The notes: a model not told the origin generated them from the sequence alone. A DNA stretch of 64,000 nt from Eucommia ulmoides (GCA_016647705.1 CM028330.1:51572897-51636896), one strand, 5' to 3'. Positions 25,413 through 37,543 are shown, counted from the first letter of the stretch. Program-made: numbers and translations.

Positions 25413-25705
25413 GATGTTACATTCAACACCTGTGAATGTTGAATGTAACATCAATTGTTTTCTTATTTTATTTATGTAGAGTAAAATTCATATGATGTTA
25501 CATTTAACACCATTGGATGTTGAATGTAATATCAATTGTTCTTATATTTTTTTTGGATCGTATTATGCATGAATGTTACATTCAACACCTGTGGATATTA
25601 AATGTAACGTCAATTGTTCTCTTATTTTATATATCCACGGTTATATAAAATCATATGATATTATATTCAAAACTCTTGGATGTTGAATATAACATGACTT
25701 GTTCT
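25413..25705. repeat. Tandem array of four hairpin units
   Basis: Units start at 25413, 25494, 25571 and 25657 (periods 81, 77 and 86). Each contains an inverted pair: GATGTTACATTCAACACC, a short loop, then GGATGTTGAATGTAACATC or a variant. The first unit is near perfect; the last is the most decayed. Each unit ends TCAATTGTTCTTATTTTAT. Confidence 0.88.
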
Positions 25706-26450
25706 TTTATTTTAAACACAAACAATGAAAACACCATTGATTTTGTCACAAATAAACTGTAAATTGCTGGGTGCAAAGTGTAAATAGTCCAAATCAAGAT
25801 GAGAAAATATCTTCAGTTGTCACGCATCTCCACCTTCTTCCTTTCATCAATTCTCTCTCTCTCTCTCCCTAATCTACATGTTCATCGTCGTATCAAATTA
25901 CGCACATTATTCAACCCTATCATCACATATATTTGACAAATTAAGAGTTTCCGAGCTAATAACCAATCAACGATTACTCGAGCTCCAAACATTAACCAAG
26001 GATACAAGCCCTAGCAATTTCCTCCAACAACTGTTCGACTCCAGCACTGACTCTGACGTCATTCTCACTCAGATTTGGTACTTCACCATTTCTCTCTCTC
26101 TCACAGATTTGGTGAACGAGTCAAATATGGATGACAACGATCGTGGAGAAGTCGGATCTGGATGACAACGTTGGGGAAGGCGTCGGCGACAGTGGGAAAG
26201 GCATCAAATGTGGATGGCGACGGCAGGAGTGCATCGTTGTGAAGGCGTTGGCGACGGTTGCAAGGAAGACGTCTGCAAATCGATCGAAGACGTCCGCGGG
26301 AGGGTATTTTAGTAATCTCGTCTCACGCCATTTTTTGAAACAGGAGTTTTCGGTGCAAGAAAATACCTCGATGAGAGTTTTTGGTGAAAGAAAAAGCAGA
26401 CGATGAAAGTTGCCGGTGTAAGAAAAAACGGATGGGAATAGCCAATAAAC
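25706..26450 (+). other. Unidentified gene-like stretch
   Basis: After a CT-rich leader an ATG at 25878 opens a 95-codon frame to 26165. Part of it (residues about 30-65, ELQTLTKDTSPSNF and DSDVILTQI) faintly recalls the start of plant histidine phosphotransfer proteins, but the key histidine region is absent, so I do not name it. From 26130 to 26310 there are GATGACAACG and GGCGTCGGCGAC-type repeats of higher GC. It could be a gene relic or transposon filler. Confidence 0.25.
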
Positions 26451-27018
26451 AGTAAGTTTTTTTTTTTAGTAAACGGTAATTTTTCCTTAATTTCAACTGG
26501 AAAATTATAATGTGTATTTGGGTTTTGTTTGGTTAGAGTTTATGCCTTTTTTTTGTTCTCATAAGAGTTGGAACAAATATAGCAACAGAAAGTGAAAAGA
26601 AATAACTGTTTGTACAAAAACTTATTCGTTTTGTTCCAAAATCTTAAGAACAAATTTTTAGTTCTGAACAAAAAATAGATATATTTTTTTTTCAGTTTTT
26701 TCTTTTCCTATTCCATTTTTCTTGGAACCAAAAAAAAAAGGGTAAAAAAAAAAAAACTTAGGCCACAATAGCACTCAACATAAAAAAACCACCATCTTAC
26801 CTTAATTAACCTATGAAACTCCAAAACTTGAACCACAAACACCCTTTGTCGCTTACGAAGTTCAAGATGAAATATGGTTAAAAAAAGAAAGAACCGGGGA
26901 CAGAACCAAATATAGGAGAACAGAACAAATAAATAAAACTATTTTTCTTCTTGAATTCTGAAAAAATGTCTTCTAAATTTAACTATATTGTTCTTGAATC
27001 AATTGACAAAAAGTACTA
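26451..27018. other. AT-rich sequence without recognised gene
   Basis: A-runs, T-runs and phrases such as GGTTTTGTTTGGTTAGAG and GGAACAAA hint at MITE-derived DNA, but no matched ends were found. Confidence 0.4.
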
Positions 27019-27099
27019 TGTCACACCCCTCCCCGGGTCCCCATCGCTCAAGGTCGGACGTAACACCGACTTGACATCACCTGACCAATCAACAAATAT

Positions 27100-27150
<51 letters not shown>

Positions 27151-28300
27151 TGTATCGCTATACATTTTTTTTTTCCAAAAAAAAAAATATGATATATTTT
27201 CTCACTTCAAAATTTAAGAATACACTTATCTCAAATATTCACAACAAAACCAGAAAAAGAAAATTGAACCTTCCACAGTTCACACCTGTCCAGCCAACCC
27301 TCCAAACTGACAACATCTCCTAACTCTACCTAATGTCAGTAGTGGACCCACTCCTAACCGCGACACCTGAAACCAAATATTTTATTGGTATACTGTCTTC
27401 ATAATATAAAAATGTTTCATGGATCAAGTATAATTATCAAATACCACTTTTCGAAATATAATATAATATAACCGCATACCATGCCGAAATAAATTTTCAC
27501 TGTCATCATTGTAATAAGATAATATATTTAAATCAACCAATCCAACATTTCGACATATAACAAAATACCGCACTCATATTTCATATTAACCATAGGATCG
27601 TTTCACCTCACGATCAGGAGTTACGACGGTACCGTAACCTGTACAATTGTGTCATCTAAAGTGACTATCAGTGCCAGGATCAATTAATATCCCCAATGGT
27701 ATGGGTAGCCACCCGCAGGATTTGCACTCATGACAGGTCCACATATATCCACCCTACAGGATTTGCATAACAGATAACAACATATCCACCCTGCAGGATT
27801 TGACTGATAGGTAACAACAAATATCCACCCTGCAAGACTTATCTGACAGGTAACAACAAATATTTACCCTGTAAGACTTGTCTGAAAGGTAATCCATATC
27901 TCGCAGGACATGCCCTACTGACGAGAAGACAACTATGGCATAGTCGGATGACAAAAACTATTTTCCACATTTAAAAAAAAATCTACTTGATCCATATAAC
28001 GTTATGACACCGTCCATTTTAATAAACATTTTTTTTCCACAATTTATACAAAAATATACTTTGTCAATTAACATAGAAGACAGTACACTCACCTTGATTT
28101 TTGCGCTACCCAAAATACTGCCGTTAAAAGACTACGTGGGTGGCGGCGCTTGTGAACCTAACAGCGATAAGGCCTAAATTAATAATTTATATAAATAAAC
28201 CTAGTAAACAATATGTGGCCCTAAAATACACAATTTCTCATTCTCCAAATTTTGATTATACGAAATTATTATACGCTCATTTTTCTATGTTAATATTAAT
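27019..28300 (-). mobile_element. Partial gypsy LTR, minus strand
   Basis: Read on the minus strand, this follows the 3' half of the gypsy LTRs at 53105 and 47362: TTAGGTTCACAAGCGCC, a run of CCTGCAGG-type units, GGTTACGGTACCGTCGTAACTCC, CACTAGCACTAGG-like blocks, then GGTCAGGTGATGTC and a GTGTGACA end. The LTR start with TGTAAGACC is missing, and similarity fades past 28260. It is closest to the solo LTR at its truncated edge. A TA run sits at 27108-27148. No internal region adjoins it. Confidence 0.8.
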
Positions 28301-28593
28301 TGTACAAAAGTTATTATAGTAATGAGTACCAAAAATTTGGTATTAATAATTTAATTTGTAAAAAAATATTAATTGACTGTTAAAAATTTAATTAATTAAT
28401 GAAATACTAAAAATTGTCATTTTAGTAAATTTATAATTTTTATCTTAAACTGCATTCTTTGCAAATTAGATATTTCTATACCAGCTGTATTTCTCGGACC
28501 CACCATATATATATTTTACATAAATATACATGTATACTTATCCACATAGTTAACCCCATGAATTGAACGTGTGTGATATATTTTATTATTGTA
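28301..28593. other. AT-rich spacer
   Basis: No feature is recognised. It may include the decayed remainder of the partial LTR. Confidence 0.4.
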
Positions 28594-29295
28594 ACACTAT
28601 ATATATATATATATACACGCACATATACCTACAGTTGCCGAAGCTGCTTCTCCTTTCTTTTTTTTTCTCTTCCTTTTTTTTTTCTTTCGGCTGGTTGCAG
28701 TGAATCAGTGATGTATGTGTCTTATATATGTGTATATATATTTATATATACACACACAATACAAGACATATATGTATAGGGACCAAACTGCCGGCCTTTT
28801 ACCTTTTTTTTTTTTTTTTTTTTTTTGGGTGCATGCTAATGACACGTGTCAATATATATGTCATTTTTTTTTTTTGTTCGAGTTCCTCCACCGTCTCCTA
28901 TGTTGATGAGGATGGTTGGATTTTTTTTTTTTTAATTACACATTGACCCCTGAGATAATTTATAATTATTTACTTAAACCTTAAAATTATTAAAAACAAA
29001 ATTTTAAATTACATATTAAACCCCGAAAATTTTTAAAATAAATATTAATGACACAATACACCCCGTTATTTTCTAAATATTTTAAAATACAACTAAAATT
29101 TATGCACATGCAAAACATCGGATATTACATACTAACTGAAATTTATTTCAAATGACAAAAAATACTACTTAAAAAATTCGTAGTTTTAATTTGTATAATA
29201 AATTATAATTCACAAACAATAATCATTTTTTTTTTCGAATTTTAGTTTCTGTTCCCAAAAAATTTGAACAAAAACAAAAATTCTTATTACATTCC
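28594..29295 (+). repeat. Dispersed ~700 bp repeat, copy 2
   Basis: It matches 4857-5561 from the TA run through TTCTTATTACATTCC with small differences, mainly in the lengths of T-runs. Here the left flank is not a copia LTR, so it preserves the sequence next to which the left copy was hit. Confidence 0.8.
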
Positions 29296-30575
29296 AGGGC
29301 CGGAGAAAAACATATTTCTGTTGTTGGTCCAAAATTTCTGGGAACGACCCAAATGATCCTCCATAAAAGTGAATGATGACCCAGTCTGATACAAATATAG
29401 AGGCATTTGCAATCATGTAGAGAGAGAGAAGTACCGAGAAGAGATGAAAACATATGAGAGGGGGAGGGGGGGAAGAGAGAAGTACCCCCTTCTGGTGAAT
29501 GTTGGAGACATAAAGAATTCTTAATTTTTTTTCGTGTTCTTTTACCATTGCTTTCAAGTTTTCTAATTTTTAGAACAAAAACTAAATAAATGTAATTAGC
29601 TACGACAACCAATTAAAGAAAATGCAATGATCAATGAAAAGAAAAAAAAAATCTAGTGAGTGTTGGAGACACAATGACAGAACTCTGTATTCGCACATGT
29701 ACTAAATGAAAAAAAATACATTGTGGAGGTTGCGACAGAATTAGTGGACGGAGAAGGGGGAGAGAGTGGGAGAAAGATAAACCAATCAAAGCCACACAAA
29801 AAAGTAATTGGAATGAAATTACTTCTATGAAGATCTACAAAACAAAAAAGGACAATCTTAATTTTATTGAACTCTCAAAGCTCTACAAATTCTTCCCAAA
29901 TAGCAAAATTCAACACGAAAAAAATAACTTGATTGATATTTTTTTTAGTTATGCACACTTAGGTTCAATTGATGGCAATATGTGTTCTAAATTTGGAGTT
30001 TTGGGGATTGTTGTAGTTATGATTCGCTATAGAAACACCACGCAATGTAATTACATAAAATCCAACGCCATATATAAATACCAATATAGAAAAATATGTG
30101 TATTTTTTCTTGAAAATGGTAACAAATAAGATTCAAGCAAAGTTTTTATATTTTTTACGCCTAATTTGTCTTCATATTTCAGATTGAGGAAATCTAGCAA
30201 CACCAAAGGGAGAAACAAATAACATCTATAGAAATATATTAATAAATACGTATCTACACATTTTTAAGTTTTTGTTTAGAACAGTTCTATACAAATACAT
30301 TAATAAAAAATCACGAGTTAAGTTAGATGTTAAAATCATGTGTGTATCAATACAAATATAATGTTAACTGCATAATATGAACAAATTCACGTGGAAAATA
30401 TAAAAAATTCTCACAGAATTTGAGGTGAAGAACGATGGTGATGTCAATTTCGAACGCAGATTTGTCCATTCCAGTTTCGAGATCTAAAAAAAAAAAAAAA
30501 TTATAACAACTTTTTGTGAAAGTATGAAAACACATTCACAAATGGGAAGGTGAAGGGCAATGGCCCAGTTTCAAG

Positions 30576-30577
<2 letters not shown>
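29296..30577. other. Unassigned sequence
   Basis: It begins AGGGCCGGAG, which can mark a hAT end, but no partner end was found. A 100-codon plus frame (29827-30129) and minus frames near 29210-29612 match nothing I recognise. The phrase GAGTGTTGGAGACACA recurs (29500 and 29660). The stretch ends with A-runs. Confidence 0.35.

Positions 30578-30616
<39 letters not shown>
30578..30616 (+). repeat. 39-base A run
   Basis: An uninterrupted poly-A tract is followed by GGGCAAAGC. It could be a retroposed tail or a homopolymer expansion next to the LTR-like segment. Confidence 0.9.
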
Positions 30617-30624
<8 letters not shown>

Positions 30625-30639
30625 CTATACAAAAATCCA

Positions 30640-31345
30640 TACCAAGCAGCAGTATGGTCCGATCACTGCTGACGTGGAGAGCTGGAACTGATCTAAAGGT
30701 TGACTTTTGCTGGGCTGGAATCTTCAATTGTTCTGGGGCTTCATCCTGCACATGTCCGAACTGCTAGGGCACTGTTCGGCCTGGCTTTCAGGTAGGTACC
30801 TGCACACAGGATTAGTCGGGGTGTGTCTGGCGTGTCCTCTCCGACGTGAGAATAAGAGCTCGAGAGATCGCTTGGATAAAACAAAGTCGTTAGCTTAAGT
30901 TTGCAACCTTCTGAATGGGTTGGCAAAGCCTTCTATTTATAGGCGAGAACGTCATTAGCATCCCGAAAATTAGGGCCTTAAGCTCTTTTATCCGTCCTAA
31001 TTAGTTATGCGTGTGGAGGATTAGAGCTATGGGCCTAAGCCCTTTTATGCTGGTGGAGAAGCCCATGGGCCAAGCCTACTGGAAATATCAGGTTAGCCCG
31101 GGCACCGCGGTAGAGGTCGAAATGGATGTACTGACCTCCCCGTCTTTGGCAATATTTAAGGAGAATGTTGGGGATTCTTGCTTGGCGATTGAGTTAAGTC
31201 CTCGATGCTCACTGGCCCGAGGAGATGTTGGGTTTAATGAACAACTGGGCTTACCAGGCCATCTGATGTTGTAGCATTGGTGACGTGGCATTTTTTCATC
31301 TAGGTGGCAGACACGTGGCAGGTTATAGAATTTTACCCACATCAG
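30640..31345 (-). mobile_element. Diverged LTR-like segment, copy 2
   Basis: It shares the GTATGGTCCGATCA and GCGTGTCCTCTCC blocks with 24490-25400. A minus-strand TATA box (TATAAATAG, 30933-30941) sits upstream of these blocks in the minus direction, as in an LTR. The segment probably ends where the minus strand reads TGTGGGTAAAATTC (near 31342). Plus and minus frames here are chance. Confidence 0.5.
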
Positions 31346-31534
31346 ATACGGCTTACCATGTCCAGTGGTAATGCTACCTTCATGGCAGAGAGAGGAATGA
31401 AGGGGTTGAACTTGAGAGTGGAAGTGAGAGAGAGGTGGGATCAGAAAAACTGAATATAAAGAAAATTAGGAAGGGACTACGACCGTTGATCAATTTTAGA
31501 TCTCAATCATCGATGAAATTTTCAAAAACACTAA

Positions 31535-32451
31535 CGGTTCATTTGGTTGGACGGAATGGAATGAGGGTGAAATGGAATGGAAGAAGTAATGGAATGAGAA
31601 AAGGAATAGAATGGAATTGTCAGTAGAATCGCTATTCCATTCTCTTATTTGGTTGGTATGGAATGAGGGAAGAAATGAAATAGTAAAATATAGTAGAATT
31701 CTCATTATGCCCTTATTACAAAATTTTATTATATTTCATTATTCCATTCATTTTCTCATTTTATTATATTTCACTATTCCATTCAATTTTAAATTTTTGT
31801 TATCTAATTTATGTTTTTGTTCTCAATTTTCAGTTTCTATTCTCTAATTTCTGTTTTTTTCTCAATTTTCAGTTTTCGTTCTTAATTTTTCGTTATCTAA
31901 TTTTCTATTTTTGCTCTCAATTTTGAGTTTATGTTCCCAATTTTTTGTTTCTGTTCTAAATTTTCAGTTTTTATTCTCAATTTTCAGTTTCTATTCTCAA
32001 ATTTCTGTTCTCTAAATTTCTATTTTTGTTCTCAATTTTTAGTTTATGTTCTCAATTTTCTGTTATTAATTTTCTTTTTTTATTCTTAATTTTCATTTTT
32101 TGTTCTCAATTTTCAGTTTCTGTTCTTAATTTTTTGTTCTCAATTTCTGTTTCTATTCCCAATTTTCTGTTCTCTAATTTTTACTTATGTTCTCTAATTT
32201 TTGTTTCTATTCTTAATTTTTTATTTTATTCTAAAATTTCAAGAGCTTAAATACAAAGGCGTAATTTAAGATGTTGATTCTATTGGGATGGAATCCTATT
32301 CCAACCTATCTCAAATGGAATCACATTCCACCCTATTTCATTTCAATTGAATCACAAAAGTGATTCCATTGGAGAACCAAACAACGGAATAGGAATCGAA
32401 AGTGGAATGCGATTCCATTCCGCCCCCGATTCCATCCAACCAAACATGCCG
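31535..32451. mobile_element. PIF/Harbinger-like non-autonomous element, 917 bp
   Basis: Ends are CGGTTCATTTGGTTGG and, inverted, CGGCATGTTTGGTTGG. Flanking TAA at 31532-31534 and 32452-32454 is a 3-bp target duplication, the PIF/Harbinger (Tourist) hallmark. Next to both ends are GGAATGGAAT-type repeats. The centre (about 31800-32230) is a minisatellite of roughly twenty TTCTGTTCTCAATTTTCAGT-like units. There is no transposase. Confidence 0.8.
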
Positions 32452-32454
32452 TAA

Positions 32455-33089
32455 AGGAGATGGAAATGCTGAGATTGAATATGAAGAATTACAAAAGTAC
32501 ATCCAAACCGAAACCATAATTGATGAAGGATCTGCGAGGCGTTGAGCATGGCGTGGTGTGGGTGGAGGGTTTGGATCTAAGTTGTGAAAGAAATGGTCCT
32601 AAGGAAGAGGGAGGGTGTAGTGATAGCTATGTTAGGGCTTTGATGGAGATGGTGAGAGACGCTGTTGATCGGTGATGACGGCACGGGGCTCAGATCGGCA
32701 ACGACGTGGTGGCGGAAGGGGCTGGATCTATGACGGTTTGGTACATATAGTTGATCAGCAATGGCGACAGGGAAGAGTTACTGGAATTGATGCAATGAAT
32801 AATCTAATGGTGTGGTGGTGGTAGCGCCGGCTGGTGAACAGATGCAGAGATTGATCAGAGAGAATAATAAGGAGAAAACAAAAGATGCGAGCGGAAGAAA
32901 GTGAGATAAAGATTGTTGATTTGGCGATGGAGAAAGGGTTATGTTTAGGTTTCTCTAAGGAGATGAGAGAATGGATAAGAACAAGGGGTGAAATGGGTCA
33001 TGTGAGCGAATGCTAAGAGAGAGGGCAACGACTAAGGTGGCGTTTGGTTAATTAACCTACTTAACCCTAATTCATGATTGTGTATAAAT
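32455..33089. other. Purine-rich unassigned stretch
   Basis: GGAGATGG and GTGGTGG-rich DNA continues from the flank left of the PIF-like element (31345-31531), so that element split a longer unknown unit. GTGGCGTTTGGTTAA at 33039 resembles a MITE end without a partner. No frame is convincing. Confidence 0.35.
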
Positions 33090-33480
33090 TAGATAATCTA
33101 ACGGTCCAAAAATATAGATGAGTTTATCTTCGATCTGATGATCCTCGATGCTCCCTGATTTTCTGAAATCATAAAGAATATAAAATAGTAAATAGTAAAA
33201 GAGAAGGATTTTAAAGTACCGATTTCTCAAAAAGTACTTAGACCATATTAAAATATATGGAGTCGCCACTTAGCATTGAGTTTAAATAGTGTAATAGGTT
33301 ACCGAATATTTTAGAAAAACAATTTAAAAAACCTAAATAAATTTGACTCCAAATATGAGATTAAACCAAAGATTCATTTGAAAGATTTCGGGGATCGGTT
33401 ACGCTCGAAGAAGGTGTTAGACACCCCAAGACACCAGTCTAAAAATGGTACATTATGTCAAATTAGGCCCAATTAGTTTA
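33090..33480 (+). mobile_element. Ogre/Tat-like LTR remnant
   Basis: GGAGTCGCCACTTAGCATTG followed by GGGGATCGGTTACGCTCGAAG and AAGGTGTTAGACACCCC matches, in order, the well-known conserved LTR phrases of plant Ogre/Tat gypsy elements (GAGTCGCCACC, GGGGGTCGGTTACG, AAGGTATTAGCACC). This rests on family knowledge. No matching internal region follows. Confidence 0.5.
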
Positions 33481-33649
33481 AGTCTGAATATTTTATTTTA
33501 TTTTAAAAATCTTTTCCATCTTATAAATTCTTTCTGATATTTTCAAAATTAAGATGAGACAAGTTTTTGGTATTTTTTGGAATGTTCCCCTAGTATGACC
33601 TCTTATCAATTATTAAGAAATTTGACAAGGATTATCCCTGAGGGTTTTT

Positions 33650-34049
33650 AACGTGATGGATTTTCACATTAGGCTAGGTTGATGATTTTATCTCAAAACC
33701 AGCGACCAAGTTCAGAGCGAAGAACATTTGTTTTATAGCATCGTAAGAAGGGTGGCCTTGGATAAATTACCTACCAGAGCAAAACGAAATGGAGATGCGA
33801 GTTTGGCCACTTCTTCGTCAGAGAAAAAGACCACAGGTTCGCCATGGTATGATTCCACTTGTTTCTTGGATAGAATTGGGGTTTCGTTTGCAATAAGCTC
33901 GTGAACGATTTTTGGGCAAATGGAATCTGATGGGTGGTTTTAGGGTTAGATGTGGGAGGGATGGAGGTTGGAGAAGGAGAGGGAGGCGGGATCCAAGTGG
34001 AGGAATCAGGTTGAATAGGTGGCGGCGGCGGGTCTCTGTTTGTTGCCAT
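33650..34049 (-). pseudogene. DUF4283-domain relic (LINE ORF1-like)
   Basis: A minus-strand ATG at 34049 opens a proline-rich start. After a frameshift near 33850 the sequence reads GEPVVFFSDEEVAKLASPFRF then ALVGN. After a second frameshift near 33760 it reads YDAIKQMFFALNLVAGFEIK. This order is that of the plant DUF4283 domain, found in LINE ORF1 and domesticated zinc-knuckle proteins. At least two frameshifts and a stop make it non-functional. The rest of the LINE is not found beside it. Confidence 0.6.
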
Positions 34050-35369
34050 CGCTCTTCAGAGGGTTTTAGGGAGAGAGAGAGCATTTTCTAGAGAGTCTCA
34101 TTCTGATGTTACTGTCCACTTATCTAACTTGTTGTATGATTATTAATTTGTAACTTAATCAGATTATAATTTAATTATGCCTATTTAAATTTTATTGTTT
34201 AAGTTTATTGTAAATTTTATTAATTCAACTATAATTGAAAAGATAATATATTAAATGTATTATTAAATTATGTATTAATTTCATTATTATATATTTATGT
34301 CAAATTCATAAAAAGAGAGAGAAATGTATGTTTTTGTTCCTATTTCATTCTCAAACATAGACTTTTATTTTTTAATACATGTAACATTCGATATGACAAG
34401 TCGGTTGAGCAGTGTGCTTCCTAGAAGACAACAACTTCATTGCCTTCTCTTTGAAGTTTTGGGGCCGCAAGTTGACCCGCTGGCTCAGCTCCGATCACCG
34501 CCACGTTCAAACACTCTGGCATCGTGTGCGTAATATTAATAGACGGAGAGGAAGTAATTATTTATCTTTTATTTTGTTTGATGTTTATGGGTTTGTGCTT
34601 TGCCATGCAAGCCATGTTATGTAGTGCATGTATTAGATCTGCTAATCTTGCTCCCGCAATTTTTTTTAATGACATCTTCAAAATATTATATATATAACAT
34701 GGTGTTATTTTTATCATTTTTTAATGATACCCTCAAAATATTAGACATATCAGGTGGTATTATTTTTCTCTCTATTCCCCGAGCCACTGCATAGCTATCC
34801 ACAAATCGTAAAACGTGAAAAAAGATTTCGACCTCATTTGGTGATTCTCTGTCGTGTCTATTAAGAACTTTACATTAATTTAATTTTTTATTTATTGAAT
34901 GCATTAATGTATGAAACATCGTACAAAAAAAAAAAATCAAATTTAGAGCTCAACTTCTAGACTTCTAAATTCATATCATTTTTATTTTTATATAATTGTA
35001 GTATTTAGAGTTTTGATTGACATTATCAATATAATTATAGTGTTTAAAAAAATGGAGCAAAAAGAACTTGAATTCAATATTTAGTTCTTCCTCCCTCATG
35101 GTTAATCTTTTTAGTGTCTTAATTTTTTTATGTAATATATTTCGATTTTTTGGTTGTGTTTTATTTTCGTTCTTTATTTTCAATTTGTAGTTGCTATTTA
35201 TTTTTTTTTAATGTTTGATTTCTTGTTTTTGTGTATTTTCTTTAACTTCGTCTGTGGGCGTTTTATACTTTATTCTTTATATGGTTGGTCCTAAGTCCGA
35301 GTAAAGGAGAAGGATTGCGTTAAATAGTTAACAACTAGCGTAAAATTGTGTCAAAACTTTTATGATATG
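34050..35369. other. AT-rich stretch without recognised gene
   Basis: Only 34390-34560 has more balanced composition. It carries overlapping frames of about 70 codons, one containing FWGRKLTRWLSSDHRHVQT, that I cannot assign. CTCAAAATATTA-type phrases recur near 34680 and 34735. Confidence 0.4.
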
Positions 35370-35685
35370 AATCCAAATATATTAAATGTTGTGGCATCCC
35401 CTACTAATGACGCGCTATATTACCACTCCCTGAAAATAGTGAGAAATAAGTAAGAGTGAGCTAGGGCGTCATCTGGAAGCAATACCCCATGTTTTTCTCT
35501 GGATACGATGTCAAATAAGTAAAGGTTGCCATATTATGGTATACAGATGCGGATAAAGAAATTAGTCCATGAGAATATACTTAGGTTAGCAACTTGGAAT
35601 ATATGAACTTTGACGAGTAAGATTAGAGAATTGGTATACGTTATGAGCAAAATGAGGAATAATATTCATTGCTTGTAGGAAACTA
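35370..35685 (+). pseudogene. RTE-type LINE, 5' part before the CACTA insertion
   Basis: It holds the untranslated phrase typical of plant RTE elements (GACGCGCTATATTACCACTCC, then GTGAGCTAGGGCGTCATCTGG). After it comes the start of the apurinic endonuclease: LATWNI, then SKIRELVYVMSKMRNNIHCL and the QET region. The catalytic ET pair lies at the break with the CACTA element. In-frame stops are present. The coding sequence resumes at 41215. Confidence 0.8.
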
Positions 35686-35990
35686 CACTACAATGGAATT
35701 GGTCTATCGGGATACAAAAAAGTGTCGTGATAGAGTCTCTATTGAGACACTTGGACTTTTTGGGACACTTGGACATGTGCCCTATAAAACGTTGTTCCAA
35801 TAAGTTATTAAGGCACCAAATAGTGCCCTTTTAATTTGAACTTGTGAAGGAAATAATAAGTGTCATATAAGATAGTTATTAAGGCACTATATATTATCTC
35901 TATAACATTTTATATTTTTCAAATTAAATATATTAGGGCACTACAAAGTGTCACAATAAATTTATTATTTATTTTATGAGACAATTTTTA

Positions 35991-36740
35991 GGTTGTGTTT
36001 GTGTAAGGGGTTTGTAGGGAGAATTTCATTTGTTTAGAGGATTTTAAAATCTTCTTTTAACAAATTCTTTATTTGGGTTTTAGAAGGGATGGAATTGAAA
36101 AATCCTTTAAACTTAAAAAAATGATAAAAAGAAGGGATTTTGAAATCCCTTTGAAACAGGCGTTATTTGACAAATCTTTCTTCTTCATCGATCATCTTCG
36201 TCCCTTTTTCGTTCATCGATCGTTGTAGCTTCGCCGTCTTCTTCGTTCGTCTTTGTCTTCGCCGTCTTCTTCATCGATCGTATTCTCCATCTTTGTCATC
36301 GTCGTTCGTCTTCGTCGTTGTCGTTCATCTTCGTCGTCGTTGCAGCTTCGTCAGTCACAACTTTGTCCTATTTGTTTCTTCTTCCTTCCTTCGTCTTTAG
36401 ATAAGAGTTCAATTTCGTGGGGTATTGTTGATTAGGGTTCCAATTCCGTGGTTCTCAATTTAGGGTTCCAATTCCGTGGTTCTCAATTTCTGATTAGGAT
36501 TCTCAATTTCTGATTAGGGTTCCAATTTCGTGGTTCTCAATTTAGGGTTCTCAATTTGTGATTAGGATTCTCAATTTAGGGTTCCAATTTCGTGGAGTAT
36601 CCCGATTTCTGATTTCGATTCCTATTTCCAATTGAGGTGATGTTTGATTTTTGTTCTATTGTTTTTGTTCTATTCAAACAAGGAATTTGTTAAATGATGG
36701 GATTTCGAAAATTTGTCAAATCTTTTATCCAAACGCAACT
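35991..36740. mobile_element. PIF/Harbinger-like element inside CACTA, 750 bp
   Basis: Its ends are GGTTGTGTTTGTGTAAG and, inverted, AGTTGCGTTTGGATAAA. TTA flanks it on both sides (35988-35990 and 36741-36743), the expected 3-bp duplication. It interrupts the CACTA left subterminal region. The inside has TTCGTC-rich DNA (36170-36370) and GGGTTCCAATTTCGTGGTTCTCAATTT repeats (36430-36600) but no transposase. Confidence 0.75.
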
Positions 36741-36865
36741 TTAGTGTCTCAAAAGATATCCAAATTGTTTTTGTTTTTTTTTAATTTAAAATAAAAAAAA
36801 AAAAAAATACTTTAAATCCGAACAATAAACACAACAAATTCATCACAATACAAAAATACATATAT

Positions 36866-37543
36866 TAGGGGTGAAAATCGGTTGGGTCGAGCAGGGGGAG
36901 AGCCTTTTTTTAGGTTGACCCAAAGTGTTTTGGGAGCATGAAATTCGACCAACCCCGACCTGATTCAGCCGAAAATTCGTCGGGTTCAGGTGTTTTGGAT
37001 TTCGATCGGATTTTGAAACACAGAGACACAGAAGAAATTTCAAGCAGTGAAACACAGATCCAAACAACTAAACCTGAAACACATAATATATTTCAGATCC
37101 AAAAAACAAAACATGAATTTTACAGATGCGAAGGCCGGAGATCTAAGATGGAGGCTGAATGAAGCAAAGGCCGGAGATCTGAGATCGATGAGAGAGAGAG
37201 AGAATAACAGAGAAAGAAAAAGACTCGACATGGAAATGGAGGTGACTGAACTGCTAAAGAATGAGAGATCAAACCCTAATTCTACTATATATACATGGGG
37301 TGTTTTGGTACTATGCTAGGTTTATGGGGGTAAATGGTAAATTACTGTATTATTGTTAAGATTCAATCAAGTTCGGGAAAAATCGGGTATGGTGGGCAAA
37401 ACCCAAGCTTATTGTCTCTTATTTCGGAGTGGGCTGGTTCGTGTGGGATGCAAAAATTATATGTAGATATCCAACCGACCCAAGGTCGGGTCGGACAGAC
37501 CGGGCTAGGCAGGTCGATTGGGCTGGTATTTTTTTCACCCCTA
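36866..37543. mobile_element. hAT-like non-autonomous element inside CACTA, 678 bp
   Basis: A perfect 12-bp inverted end, TAGGGGTGAAAA, occurs at both sides. The 8-bp flanks ACATATAT (36858-36865) and ATATATAT (37544-37551) agree at 7 of 8, as expected for hAT. Next to the ends are GGTCGGGTCGG-type repeats common in plant hAT MITEs. There is no transposase. Confidence 0.75.

Noticed and set aside
25413-25705. CRISPR-like array
   Set aside because: It has four repeats with internal symmetry and no unique spacers in a plant nuclear context; it is a tandem hairpin repeat.
25878-26165. Possible histidine phosphotransfer protein
   Set aside because: The resemblance is limited to about 35 residues and lacks the phospho-accepting histidine region.
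29295-29330. Possible hAT end (CAGGGCCGGAG)
   Set aside because: No inverted partner or 8-bp duplication was found downstream.
33039-33060. Possible MITE start (GTGGCGTTTGGTTAA)
   Set aside because: There is no matching end; it is only a short common phrase.
34412-34624. Overlapping ~70-codon frames in a less AT-rich patch
   Set aside because: There is no recognisable domain and no supporting gene structure.
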